Shown: positions 25,351 to 33,677 of the stretch, piece after piece
Numbering within the stretch: the stretch's first letter is position 1
How the letters are laid out: each line of letters starts with the position of its first letter
Assembly: GCF_015666175.1 (NCBI RefSeq)
Contig: NZ_JADPIE010000003.1
Location: 62,001-126,000, forward strand
Length of the DNA: 64,000 bases
Source of the DNA: Halonatronomonas betaini
GTDB taxonomy: Bacteria > Bacillota > Halanaerobiia > Halanaerobiales > Halarsenatibacteraceae
Direction of reading: 5' to 3'
Notes under the pieces: model-generated
Seen by the model: only the letters and a program-made list of their open reading frames with translations
Told to the model about the DNA's origin: nothing
Database searches by the model: none
Made by a program: the position numbers and the translations under genes

Positions 25351-26142
25351 ATGTTAAGAGATGGTATTGAAAATGAAATTATTGCCTGGATGCAAAGAAA
25401 AGTTGAAGAGAGAGGTGCAGACGGAGCCGTTGTTGGTTTAAGTGGAGGAATAGATTCATCAACGACTGCTGTTCTAACAAAAAAGGCTTTTGGAGATAAT
25501 TGTTTAGGGGTTATGCTACCGGCCAGTGGAACTGTAGGCAAAGATATGAAATATTCAAAGGTTATAGCAGAAAAATTTGATATTGAAACATTGACAATTA
25601 ATTTAGAGGATATTAATGACCAAATAGAAGAAACCTTTCATAGTGCCAATATAGAAAAGGTTGATAGAGATTATTATCCTCAGACCTGCATTAATACACC
25701 GGACTGTGCTGAACAGAACATCCAGACTCGAATGAGAATGATGGCCCTCTATTATGTTGCAGAATGCAAAAATTATGTAGTTATGGGTACCAATAATAAG
25801 AGCGAGATCATTTCAGGCTACTTTACCCTCTATGGCGATGGTGGCACTGATATGAGGCCTTTAGGTGACTTAACAAAGACTGAAGTCTGGGAATTGGCAG
25901 GTAGAATTGGTGTTCCAGAAGAAATAATTGAAAGACCGCCAACAGGAGGCCTCCAGGGAGGCGAAGAAGGAGCAACAGATGAAGAAGAATTTGGGATAGA
26001 TTATCGGACATTTGATAAGATTTATGAAGTCTTAGAGAATGGTGGAGATCTAACCCAATTCGATATAGAAAAAGTAAATCGTGTAAATGAAATTCTGGCC
26101 AAAGCTAAAAATAAAGCTAAAGTACCAACATTTAAAAAATAA
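25351..26142 (+). CDS. nadE: NH3-dependent NAD+ synthetase
   Basis: The 263-residue protein has the N-type ATP pyrophosphatase loop SGGIDSS (31-37), TRMRMMALYYVAE, GTNNKSEIISGYFTLYGDGG and RPLGDLTKTEVWELA, and EEIIERPPTGGL near residue 190. It amidates nicotinate adenine dinucleotide with ammonia and ATP to form NAD+. There is no N-terminal glutaminase domain, so ammonia is the nitrogen source. AAGGAGG precedes the ATG. The nicotinamidase at 52253 belongs to the same NAD recycling route. Confidence 0.95.
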   Translation: MLRDGIENEIIAWMQRKVEERGADGAVVGLSGGIDSSTTAVLTKKAFGDNCLGVMLPASGTVGKDMKYSKVIAEKFDIETLTINLEDINDQIEETFHSANIEKVDRDYYPQTCINTPDCAEQNIQTRMRMMALYYVAECKNYVVMGTNNKSEIISGYFTLYGDGGTDMRPLGDLTKTEVWELAGRIGVPEEIIERPPTGGLQGGEEGATDEEEFGIDYRTFDKIYEVLENGGDLTQFDIEKVNRVNEILAKAKNKAKVPTFKK

Positions 26143-26167
26143 ACTTCAATATAAAATCAGGAATTCT

Positions 26168-26200
26168 GGAGAGGGCTGAAACTCTCTCCTTTATCTTTTT
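26168..26200 (+). terminator. Terminator of nadE
   Basis: GGAGAGGG (26168-26175) pairs with CTCTCTCC (26182-26189), with one G-U pair, followed by TTTATCTTTTT. Confidence 0.8.
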
Positions 26201-26244
26201 ATAATAATATAATATGATAATATAAAAGGTGAGGTGTGATAATA

Positions 26245-27537
26245 ATGACATTAAAATTAGAGGGTTTAAATAATGAGTTAGAAAATAAAATAATTAATTA
26301 TCGGAGAGATTTTCATAAGTATGCTGAATCTGGCTGGACTGAATTTAGAACTGCATCAAAAGTTGCTGAAACTCTTGATGATTTAGGCTTCGACTTGCAA
26401 CTAGGACAGGAAGTTGTTGATCAAGAGGCAAGAATGGGAGTTCCTGATCAGGAAGAATTAGCAAAACATTATCAGAGAGCAAAAGAGCAGGGAGCCAGCC
26501 AGAAATATCTAAAAGAATTTAAAGGTGGTTTTACTGGAGTTGTAGCCACCCTGAAAAATGGTGAAGGTCCAACTATTGGATTTCGTTTTGATATGGACGC
26601 TGTTGAAATGAATGAAAGTAGCTCTAAAGAACACAGGCCGGTAAAAGAAGGCTTTGCATCTATCAATGAAAATGCTGCCCATGCCTGCGGCCATGATGGC
26701 CATACAGCAATAGGCCTTGGACTTGCAGAAATATTAATGAAAAACAAAAGTAAAATCAACGGTAAAATTAAATTGATCTTTCAGCCTGCTGAAGAAGGGG
26801 TCAGAGGTGCTAAATCTATAGTCGCCAGTGGAGTCCTTAATGATATTGATTATTTATACGGTCTCCATTTAGGCCTTGGAGTTGAAAGTGGAAAAGCCCA
26901 TCCAGGAGCTACTGGCTTTCTTGCAACCTCAAAGTTTGATGCAATCTTTACTGGCCAGCCAGCCCATGCAGGAGGAAATCCAGAGAAAGGAAAAAATTCT
27001 TTATTAGCAGCAGCAACTGCAGTCAATAACCTTTATGGAATAGCAAGACATAGCCAGGGTCCAACCAGAATAAATGTTGGCCAACTCAATGCTGGTACTG
27101 GTAGGAATGTAATTCCAGATAGGGCCAGACTTGTTATAGAGACAAGGGGGGCTACCTCTGAGCTTAATCAGTATATGTATGACCAGGCAATTAATATTTT
27201 AGAGGGCACAGCCCATAGTTTCCAGCAGGATCTAAATATAATAGCTATGGGGGGAGCAAAAAGTGGAGAAAGCGATAAGGAACTGATGGATAAAGTATTT
27301 CAGGAAGCTTCAAAGATAACTGAATTAGAGCATATCTATGAAAAGCCTGTTAATATGGGGGGGAGTGAAGACTTTACTTACATGCTAGATAAAGTTCAAA
27401 AAAATGGCGGTAAAGGAACCTTTGCCATATTAGGCTCAGATATAGCATCCGGCCATCATACAGCTGAATTTGATTTTAATGAAAAAGATTTAATCAATGG
27501 AGTAAATCTCCTCGCCAGACTGGCATTAACAAGTTAA
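26245..27537 (+). CDS. M20 family amidohydrolase (AbgA-like)
   Basis: The 430-residue protein opens with RRDFHKYAESGWTEFRTA and has the M20D metal motifs: FRFDMDAVEM near 114-122, AHACGHDGHT (145-154, with C148 and H150), QPAEEGVRGAK, a YGLHLG segment with its histidine ligand, and GSEDFTYM near the C terminus. The insertion after residue 55 (QEARMGVPDQEELAKHYQ) is typical of the p-aminobenzoyl-glutamate hydrolase subunit AbgA rather than of plain IAA-amino-acid hydrolases. It probably cleaves N-acyl amino acids; substrate is inferred. GAGGTG lies before the ATG chosen here. Confidence 0.88.
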   Translation: MTLKLEGLNNELENKIINYRRDFHKYAESGWTEFRTASKVAETLDDLGFDLQLGQEVVDQEARMGVPDQEELAKHYQRAKEQGASQKYLKEFKGGFTGVVATLKNGEGPTIGFRFDMDAVEMNESSSKEHRPVKEGFASINENAAHACGHDGHTAIGLGLAEILMKNKSKINGKIKLIFQPAEEGVRGAKSIVASGVLNDIDYLYGLHLGLGVESGKAHPGATGFLATSKFDAIFTGQPAHAGGNPEKGKNSLLAAATAVNNLYGIARHSQGPTRINVGQLNAGTGRNVIPDRARLVIETRGATSELNQYMYDQAINILEGTAHSFQQDLNIIAMGGAKSGESDKELMDKVFQEASKITELEHIYEKPVNMGGSEDFTYMLDKVQKNGGKGTFAILGSDIASGHHTAEFDFNEKDLINGVNLLARLALTS

Positions 27538-27624
27538 ATAAAACCTGTAATGCAAGTTAATAGATAACCTAAAATTATTTTATAAAATATTGCATTTAAT
27601 TTAATCATTTATAAAATATTTCAC

Positions 27625-27653
27625 TTGAAATAAAAATAAAAATTTTGTATTAT
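27625..27653 (+). promoter_or_regulatory. Promoter of the third nucleotidase gene
   Basis: TTGAAA (27625-27630), a 17-bp spacer and TATTAT (27648-27653) precede the TTG start by 41 bp. Confidence 0.65.
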
Positions 27654-27694
27654 TATATTGTAACAGAAATATCAAATTCGGAGGTGGGTAAATT

Positions 27695-29560
27695 TTGTTA
27701 AAAAGCAGAAACAAATTTTTTAAAACATTGCTAGCGATCTTAGTAATAGGTCTAATCTCATTTTCAACTCTTGGATCAGTTGAAGCAGCTGAGGAATTTG
27801 ACCTGACAATTCTTGGAACAACCGACATGCACCAATATGTCATGCCCTATGATTATATGGATGACGAGGTCAATGAAGATGTTGGTTTTTCCAAGGTCTA
27901 TACCCTAATTGAGGAGCAGAGAGAGCTAAAGGAAAATACAATGTTACTCTCTGCAGGCGATGTAATTCAGGGTAGTTTAGTTGGAGAACTTGAGTCCAGA
28001 GTTGAGCCACTGGAAGAAGGAGAGACCCAGGCTATAGTCGAAGCATTTAATTATGCCGGTTATGATGCTGTGGCAGTCGGTAATCATGAATTACAGGACT
28101 TTGGTATTGAATTCTTTGAAAAAGCACTTGCTGGAGCAGAATTTGACTGGCTATCAGCTAATTTAAAGAGATATGAAGATGGAGAACTCTATGTTAAGCC
28201 ATATGAGGTCTATGAAAAAGATCTTGGCGGAAGAACTATTGAAGTTGGAGTTATCAGTTTCCTTCCTCCACAGACCCAGGATTGGGGCAGCAGTTTCATG
28301 GAAGGCAGGCTTTATATTGAACAGATTGTAGATCAGGCAGAGAAATACTTACCAGAACTTGATGAAAAGTCCGATATAATTGTTGTAGCAGCTCATACTG
28401 GAATAGATGCCGGTTATAGAGATGCAACAGAAAATGCCGGTTATCATCTGGCAGAATTTGATGAAGTTGATGCAATGGTCTTAGGTCATGACCATGAAGT
28501 TTTTCCTGGCGGTTATGAAGATTTAGATAATGTAGATAGCGAATTAGGTACAGTCAATGGTGTACCAACAGTTATGGCCGGTGCCTGGGGAAGCCATCTT
28601 GGTGTTATCGATTTAAATCTCACATATGCCGATGGTGAATGGGATGTCAGTGACTTTTATGTTGAACTCCTTGAAGTTAATGAAGATGTAGAATCTCACC
28701 CGGCTATTGAAGAAATTGTAGCCGATGTCCATGAAGCTACAATTGAATATGTTAGAACCCCTGTAGTTGAGAGTGATGTAGCCTTTACCAGTTACTTTGC
28801 CAGAGTAAAGGATGCAGCAATTACCCAGATTATCAATGAAGCCCAGTTAGATTACGGTTATGGCTTCATTGAAGAAAACCCGGAATATGAAGATCATGGA
28901 GTCCTGGCAGCAGCAGCTCCATTCCGTTTCGGTAGAGAAGGACCAAGGGATTATACCGATGTAGATGGACATATCCAGGTCAGTGACGTCAATGATATTT
29001 ATATGTATCCTAATGAAATAAGAATAGTTGAACTTGACGGCTCTCAGGTTCTTGATTGGTTAGAGCATTCAGCTCAAAACTTCAATCAGATAGATCCTGA
29101 TTCCTCAGAAACTCAGAATCTAATCAACTGGGACTTTGCAGGCTTCTACTGGGATGTAATTGACGGTATGGAATATGAGATTGATATAACCCAGCCTGAA
29201 GGCGAAAGAATCGTTAACCCAACATTCCAGGGCGAACCTCTAGATGAAGACCAGAAATTCCTTGTTGTTACAAATAACCACAGAGCTTCTGGTGGCGGAG
29301 ACTTCCCACACTTAGATGGTTCAACAGTTATCTATGATACACCTACAACCCATCAGGAAATGATTATCGGTTTCCTTGATGAATATGGTGTAGTTGAAGC
29401 CAATAATAACTGGAGAATCATGCCATTTGATCATGAGGGAGACTTAGTCGTTCGCTCCCATCCAGATGGTGGTCAGTATATTGAAGATAGAGATTTGAAT
29501 TTCCTCGAATATCTTGAAACCGATGAAGATGGCTGGGGAATCTATAGATTTAGCTTTTAA
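27695..29560 (+). CDS. Exported 2',3'-cyclic-nucleotide phosphodiesterase / 5'-nucleotidase (CpdB/YfkN-like)
   Basis: The 621-residue precursor starts at TTG after GGAGGTGGG and has a signal peptide ending near SVEAAEE (about 31). Metal motifs are GTTDMHQY, SAGDVIQGS, GNHELQDFG, AHTGID and LGHDHEVFPGG. The C-terminal domain has DVNDIYMYPN and NNHRASGGGDFP, the latter a CpdB-type nucleotide-binding signature. Its acidic composition suits a high-salt periplasm or exterior. It is a close paralog of the left-edge gene and shows what the missing C terminus of that gene should look like. Confidence 0.92.
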   Translation: MLKSRNKFFKTLLAILVIGLISFSTLGSVEAAEEFDLTILGTTDMHQYVMPYDYMDDEVNEDVGFSKVYTLIEEQRELKENTMLLSAGDVIQGSLVGELESRVEPLEEGETQAIVEAFNYAGYDAVAVGNHELQDFGIEFFEKALAGAEFDWLSANLKRYEDGELYVKPYEVYEKDLGGRTIEVGVISFLPPQTQDWGSSFMEGRLYIEQIVDQAEKYLPELDEKSDIIVVAAHTGIDAGYRDATENAGYHLAEFDEVDAMVLGHDHEVFPGGYEDLDNVDSELGTVNGVPTVMAGAWGSHLGVIDLNLTYADGEWDVSDFYVELLEVNEDVESHPAIEEIVADVHEATIEYVRTPVVESDVAFTSYFARVKDAAITQIINEAQLDYGYGFIEENPEYEDHGVLAAAAPFRFGREGPRDYTDVDGHIQVSDVNDIYMYPNEIRIVELDGSQVLDWLEHSAQNFNQIDPDSSETQNLINWDFAGFYWDVIDGMEYEIDITQPEGERIVNPTFQGEPLDEDQKFLVVTNNHRASGGGDFPHLDGSTVIYDTPTTHQEMIIGFLDEYGVVEANNNWRIMPFDHEGDLVVRSHPDGGQYIEDRDLNFLEYLETDEDGWGIYRFSF

Positions 29561-29588
29561 TAAAAAGCTAAATAATTAGTTTGATGCT

Positions 29589-29620
29589 TAGCCAGGCGGA
29601 TTTATCCGTCTGGCTAAATT
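29589..29620 (+). terminator. Hairpin between nucleotidase and racemase genes
   Basis: AGCCAGGCGGA pairs with TCCGTCTGGCT around a TTTA loop, with one G-U pair, followed by AAATTTCTT. The T-run is weak and the next gene starts 19 bp later with no room for a promoter, so partial readthrough is likely. Confidence 0.7.
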
Positions 29621-29638
29621 TCTTCAGGAGGTAATAAA

Positions 29639-30334
29639 ATGAAAACAATTGGCTTAATCGGAGGTATGAGCTGGGAATCATCACTTGAATATTATAGATT
29701 ATTAAATCAAATAATCAAAAGAAAATTAGGAGAGCCCCATTCAGCTGAACTGATCATGTACTCTGTTGATTTCGCCAGGTTTGAAAAGATGCAGCATAAA
29801 GGCCAGTGGGACAGGATGGAAACAGAGATGCTAGAGATTGCTAGAAAACTTAAAGCTGCTGGAGCAGAACTGCTCCTAATCTGCACCAATACAATGCATA
29901 AACTAGCGCCGGCTATTGAAAACCAGGTAGAGATTGAATTAATTCATATTGCTGATGCAACAGGAATAGAGATAATAAACCAGAATATAGATACTGTTGG
30001 TTTGCTTGGTACTAACTTTACAATGACAGAGGATTTCTATAAAGAACGTTTAAAAAACAAGCATAATATTGATGTTATCATCCCTGAAAAATCTCAAAGA
30101 GAAATTATTCATAATATAATTTATAAGGAATTAATCTCCGGTATAATCAAAGAAAAATCTCTAAATAAATTTCAAAAGATAATAAAAGACCTTCAGCAAA
30201 AAGGGGCTGAAGGCGTAATTTTAGGCTGCACAGAAATTCCTTTATTAGTAAAAGAAGAAGATAGCAGCCTGCCTATCTTTAATACAATGGAGATCCATGC
30301 CAGAATGGCAATTAAGCTGGCTTTATTAAATTAA
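29639..30334 (+). CDS. Aspartate/glutamate racemase family protein
   Basis: The 231-residue protein opens with TIGLIGGMSWESS and carries both catalytic cysteines: C82 in ICTNTMH and C197 in ILGCTEIPL. This pair is the hallmark of cofactor-independent aspartate racemases (YgeA-type). It interconverts L- and D-aspartate or a related amino acid; the substrate is not fixed by these motifs. CAGGAGG precedes the ATG. Its stop codon directly abuts the stop of the convergent MocR-type regulator. Confidence 0.92.
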   Translation: MKTIGLIGGMSWESSLEYYRLLNQIIKRKLGEPHSAELIMYSVDFARFEKMQHKGQWDRMETEMLEIARKLKAAGAELLLICTNTMHKLAPAIENQVEIELIHIADATGIEIINQNIDTVGLLGTNFTMTEDFYKERLKNKHNIDVIIPEKSQREIIHNIIYKELISGIIKEKSLNKFQKIIKDLQQKGAEGVILGCTEIPLLVKEEDSSLPIFNTMEIHARMAIKLALLN

Positions 30335-31816
30335 TCATACTAAAGGTATATAACCTTTATCCCTATTATCATTTATATTTTCAAATATCTCTTTAAGCCT
30401 GGAAATTCCAGTCTTTATTTCTGAATCAGATACAGCAGCAAAACTTAATCTGAAATAGCTGCTTTCACCTGAATTTTCAGGCTTATTATCTAATTTAAAG
30501 ATATCACCAGGCAAAAGGGCAACTTTGTATTCCCTTGCTGCCAGATAAAATTCCTCAGCAGAGATACCATCAGGTAATTTTAGCCAGAAATAAATACCGC
30601 CATTAGGTTCATAAACCAGCTCGACTGGAGGAATCAATTTCTTCCTTATCTCATTTAACATTAACTGATATCTCTCCTGAAATAACTTCTTGATCTTTTT
30701 GAGATGTTTATCCCAGAGGCCTTCTCTAAAATAATAATCCATAGCTCGCTGGGTTAAGCCGGCAGTTGAAATATCTGTAGCATGTTTTGCAGCCAGTAAT
30801 TTAGACCGATACTTATCCGGTAAGGTTAAAAATGCTAGTCTTAGCCCTGGCATAAAAATCTTGGAAAAACTCTTAATATAGATAACCTGACCTGAATTAT
30901 CATAGGCCTTGAGAGGCAAGTATGATTTGCCATTATAGGATAATTCACTTAAGCAATCATCTTCTATAATTATCAAATTATATTGCTCCGCAAGTTCAAT
31001 TAACCGTTTTTTCTTGGCCTCTGACCAGCAAATACCGGTTGGATTCTGAAAGCTTGTCATTGTAAATAGTAATCTATAATTCTTTTTCGCTAATTTTTCT
31101 TCTAACAGATCTAAATCAACACCGTCTTCCATGGTAGGGAGGGTATCTATCTCGGCTGCCCGGGATTTAAAAGCAGAAATAGCTCCTGGATAAGTTGGCT
31201 CCTCTATAAGCACAGCATCTCCATAATCCAAAAATATCTTAACTAAAAGATCAATTGCCTGCTGGGCACCTGATACAATTTGAATTTCATTAACAGGAAT
31301 TGACATGCCATTTTTATTAAAATATTCCTGAATAGACTCCCTTAATGGATAATAGCCCTGACTTTTCTGATAGGTAAAGGCCTCACCTTTATCCCTATCA
31401 AGCACCTTATTGATAGCCTCTTTAAAATCTTCAACAGGAAAGAGAGAAGAAGACGGGGTGGCACTGGCAAAATTAATATCCTCATCAATTTCAATCTGGC
31501 CGTAACCTAGCATTTCCAGAGAATCTTCTTCTTTATCTGATCTATAATAAAAATTATCTTCCTGGATAGGGGCAACAAAGCTGCCACTCCCGACCTTTTT
31601 ATAAATATATTCCTCTTCCTCCAGGGATTCATAGGCTTTTACCACTGTTGCCGGATTGATATCTAAAGCACCGGCCATCTTTCTAATAGCTGGTAACTGG
31701 CTATTTGCCGACAACCGTCTATCCAGAATCAGTAATTTTATCTGATTATAAACCTGCTGATAGATTGGCTTGGAACTATTTCTTTCAACACTAATGCTTT
31801 CCCAGATCTCTTTCAT
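30335..31816 (-). CDS. MocR/PdxR-type regulator (GntR winged helix plus PLP aminotransferase domain)
   Basis: The 493-residue protein starts with a GntR winged helix (about 12-82; PIYQQVYNQIKLLI, LPAIRKMAGALDINPATVVKAY) and continues with a fold-type I aminotransferase domain. The PLP lysine is K319 in YIKSFSKIF and FTMTSFQNPTG (about 251-261) holds the cofactor site asparagine. MocR proteins sense PLP or amino compounds and bind direct repeats. Divergently transcribed from an ECF S-component gene, with ordered repeats between them. Likely targets are vitamin B6 or amino-acid uptake, by analogy with PdxR. Confidence 0.93.
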   Translation of the reverse strand: MKEIWESISVERNSSKPIYQQVYNQIKLLILDRRLSANSQLPAIRKMAGALDINPATVVKAYESLEEEEYIYKKVGSGSFVAPIQEDNFYYRSDKEEDSLEMLGYGQIEIDEDINFASATPSSSLFPVEDFKEAINKVLDRDKGEAFTYQKSQGYYPLRESIQEYFNKNGMSIPVNEIQIVSGAQQAIDLLVKIFLDYGDAVLIEEPTYPGAISAFKSRAAEIDTLPTMEDGVDLDLLEEKLAKKNYRLLFTMTSFQNPTGICWSEAKKKRLIELAEQYNLIIIEDDCLSELSYNGKSYLPLKAYDNSGQVIYIKSFSKIFMPGLRLAFLTLPDKYRSKLLAAKHATDISTAGLTQRAMDYYFREGLWDKHLKKIKKLFQERYQLMLNEIRKKLIPPVELVYEPNGGIYFWLKLPDGISAEEFYLAAREYKVALLPGDIFKLDNKPENSGESSYFRLSFAAVSDSEIKTGISRLKEIFENINDNRDKGYIPLV

Positions 31817-31859
31817 CTCAATCCCTCCTGAATAAATTATAAAAATAACTTAAAATTGC

Positions 31860-31884
31860 ATTGTATTGCTATTGACAATACAAT
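31860..31884. promoter_or_regulatory. Inverted repeat over the ECF promoter
   Basis: ATTGTATTG (31860-31868) and CAATACAAT (31876-31884) form a perfect 9-bp inverted repeat with a 7-bp spacer. It overlaps the TTGACA element at 31872, so a protein bound here would block the promoter. Confidence 0.6.
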
Positions 31885-31899
31885 CTCATTGTGTAATAC
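31872..31899 (+). promoter_or_regulatory. Promoter for the ECF S-component gene
   Basis: TTGACA (31872-31877), a 16-bp spacer and TAATAC (31894-31899) would give a leader of about 105 nt. Confidence 0.55.
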
Positions 31900-31933
31900 T
31901 ATATATGTCATATAGATAATTTAAATTAATTTT

Positions 31934-31972
31934 GTATCACTACTATTATACTTAATATTATCGTATCACTAC
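31934..31972. promoter_or_regulatory. Direct repeats, candidate MocR operator
   Basis: GTATCACTAC occurs exactly at 31934-31943 and 31963-31972, 29 bp apart. On the minus strand a TATAAT lies between them, which suggests autoregulation of the MocR gene. Confidence 0.6.
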
Positions 31973-32012
31973 ATTAATTAAATTACAAATCAATAACAGG
32001 GAGGAAGTTTCA

Positions 32013-32543
32013 ATGCAAGGAAAGAATATGATATCAACATTCAATGAATATGATTATAGCTCAAATCCTGCAAGATTAATAGCAATGCAGGCCTTAATGG
32101 TTGCATTTGTTTCAGCAGCCACTTTTATTGCAGTACCAGGACCTAGTTCGTCATACTTTAATTTAGGTGAGATTGCTATTTATATATTAGCTTTAACCTT
32201 TGGCGGTAAAGCAGGTGGAGTTGCCGGAGCTTTTGGCTCAGCAATCACAGATATATTACTGGGTTATTCAATCTGGGCACCATTCACCTTTGTTATAAAA
32301 GGATTAGAAGGTTATGTAGTTGGCCGGATAGCTGGAGGAGAGACCGATCTTAAAAAAGTAATTATAGCAATTTTAATCGGTGGTCATATCATGATAGTTG
32401 GTTATGGAATTACTAAGGGTTTCTTAATCAGCTGGGCGGCAGTCCTGCCAGAAATTATTATAGATTATGGTCAGATGTCTATTGGAGCAGTCGTGGCCAT
32501 TCCAATATCCAGGCAGTTAATAAAACATTTTAAATCAAAATAA
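32013..32543 (+). CDS. ECF transporter S-component
   Basis: The 176-residue protein has five to six membrane helices after a polar N terminus. Helix 1 (ARLIAMQALMVAFVSAATFIAV) is followed by a region PGPSSSYFNLGEIAIYILALTFGGKAGGVAGAFGSAITDILLGY, which is typical of S-components of the PF07155 type, where G-AGAxGS-xxDxxxG lines the substrate pocket. Energising EcfA/T subunits are not in the window and would be shared. GGGAGGAAG precedes the ATG. Adjacency to a MocR regulator suggests a pyridoxine-like or related substrate, but that is inference from context. Confidence 0.8.
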   Translation: MQGKNMISTFNEYDYSSNPARLIAMQALMVAFVSAATFIAVPGPSSSYFNLGEIAIYILALTFGGKAGGVAGAFGSAITDILLGYSIWAPFTFVIKGLEGYVVGRIAGGETDLKKVIIAILIGGHIMIVGYGITKGFLISWAAVLPEIIIDYGQMSIGAVVAIPISRQLIKHFKSK

Positions 32544-32554
32544 ATTTTATCTTT

Positions 32555-32590
32555 ATGGGAGTCAATTTTAAATAATTGGCTTCCATTTTT
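32555..32590 (+). terminator. Terminator of the ECF S-component gene
   Basis: ATGGGAGTCAATT and AATTGGCTTCCAT form a continuous 13-bp stem with two G-U pairs, closed by TTAAAT and followed by five T. Confidence 0.75.
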
Positions 32591-32618
32591 CCCTATCAAC
32601 TTAATGAATACTCTATAT

Positions 32619-32706
32619 CTGGTTTAGTATCCCCTCGGTATCTCCTCGGTACCACCCCGGTATCAACCCAGTACCGACCCAGTATCAACCCAGTACCAAC
32701 CCAGTT
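32619..32706. repeat. Tandem array of eight 11-bp units
   Basis: Consecutive units are CTGGTTTAGTA, TCCCCTCGGTA, TCTCCTCGGTA, CCACCCCGGTA, TCAACCCAGTA, CCGACCCAGTA, TCAACCCAGTA and CCAACCCAGTT. In the second half a T or C at position 1 alternates, giving a 22-bp higher-order unit. GC content is far above the surrounding DNA. Confidence 0.9.
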
Positions 32707-32786
32707 CTAATACACTCCTGACTCACTTCTGATTTCATCTAATTTCAATAGTATCTAATCAAAATCTTTACAGTGTTTAAGTAAGT

Positions 32787-32815
32787 TTGATTATTATTGT
32801 TTGTTAAAGTATAAT
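32787..32815 (+). promoter_or_regulatory. Promoter of the esterase gene
   Basis: TTGATT (32787-32792), an exact 17-bp spacer and TATAAT (32810-32815) lie 40 bp before the GTG start. Confidence 0.7.
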
Positions 32816-32855
32816 TAATATCATAATATATTAGTTATAGTTGGAGGCTGAAATA

Positions 32856-33641
32856 GTGAAACTACCACTAAAAGAGATTGAAGAAGTTAAGAGTATTGCC
32901 AGACCAAGATATTATAATGGTTCAACTAAAAAAAGAGCTATCCTTATTCTCCATGGTTTTACAGGTCATCCAGGTGATATGGATTATTTAGGCAACCAAC
33001 TTAATGAAAACCTTGATATCACAGTTTCTATTCCCAGGCTATCTGGCCATGGAACAAATGCTACTGACTTTAGAAGCACCGGTGCCATTGACTGGATGAG
33101 ATCAGCAATTGACTCCTATCTTGATTTAAAAGCTAATTTCGATAAGATAATCGTTGCTGGATTATCAATGGGAGGTTTATTATCTTTACAGTTAGCAGGC
33201 GGTTTCCCATTAGAGAAAATGATTTTAATTGCACCTGCTCTATATTCGTCAGACCGTTTATTACCGATTGCCCATTTTTTAAAGTTATTTAATATAAAAA
33301 TGAAACAGAATAGTTATGAAAATAGCCTGAAAAATTCTGAGACTGAAGAGGAGAGGCTTATTACAGAGGATTACTATAAATATCATTATTCAAAGCAGAT
33401 TTCTGAGTTACATAAATTAATGTTAAGCACAAGGAAGATAATCCCAGATATAAAAACGCCATCATTAATTATTGCCTCTCTAGAGGATAAAGTAGTTCCA
33501 TTAAAAGCTGCTGAAGAGATTTCAAACCGATTAAGTGGTCCGTCAACATTAGAGATTTTTAAGGATTCGCCCCATGTTATTAATGATGGGCCAGAAAGAG
33601 AACTCTGTGCAGAAAAGATAATTGAATTCATTAGAAAATAA
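32856..33641 (+). CDS. Alpha/beta hydrolase, carboxylesterase type
   Basis: The 261-residue protein starts with GTG at 32856 after TTGGAGG; a TTG 15 bp upstream would overlap the ribosome site. It has an oxyanion-hole segment ILHGFTGHPGDMDYL (about 32-46), a nucleophile elbow AGLSMGG near 100-106, an acid in SLEDKVVPL near 215 and a catalytic histidine in the final SPHVIN. This is the Est30/monoacylglycerol lipase-like branch of Firmicutes carboxylesterases. Natural substrate is unknown. Confidence 0.9.
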   Translation: MKLPLKEIEEVKSIARPRYYNGSTKKRAILILHGFTGHPGDMDYLGNQLNENLDITVSIPRLSGHGTNATDFRSTGAIDWMRSAIDSYLDLKANFDKIIVAGLSMGGLLSLQLAGGFPLEKMILIAPALYSSDRLLPIAHFLKLFNIKMKQNSYENSLKNSETEEERLITEDYYKYHYSKQISELHKLMLSTRKIIPDIKTPSLIIASLEDKVVPLKAAEEISNRLSGPSTLEIFKDSPHVINDGPERELCAEKIIEFIRK

Positions 33642-33644
33642 AGA

Positions 33645-33675
33645 ACCTGCAATTATTATAATTGCAGGCTTTTTC
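33645..33675. terminator. Bidirectional terminator between convergent genes
   Basis: CCTGCAAT (33646-33653) pairs with ATTGCAGG (33661-33668); T-runs lie on both sides, reading CTTTTTC on plus and TTCTTTATTTT on minus. Confidence 0.85.
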
Positions 33676-33677
33676 TA

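Larger units (their letters stand above)
32544..32855. other. 312-bp intergenic region with terminator, repeat array and promoter
   Basis: No gene is present. The segment holds a terminator (32555-32590), the 11-bp array (32619-32706), about 80 bp of plain AT-rich DNA and a promoter (32787-32815). Confidence 0.8.

Noticed and set aside
32619-32706. The 11-bp array as a CRISPR
   Set aside because: Units are 11 bp and directly adjacent with no spacers, and there are no cas genes in the window.
32619-32706. G-quadruplex in the array
   Set aside because: The complementary strand has GGG runs, but the loops between them are about 8 bases long, so a stable quadruplex is doubtful without computation.
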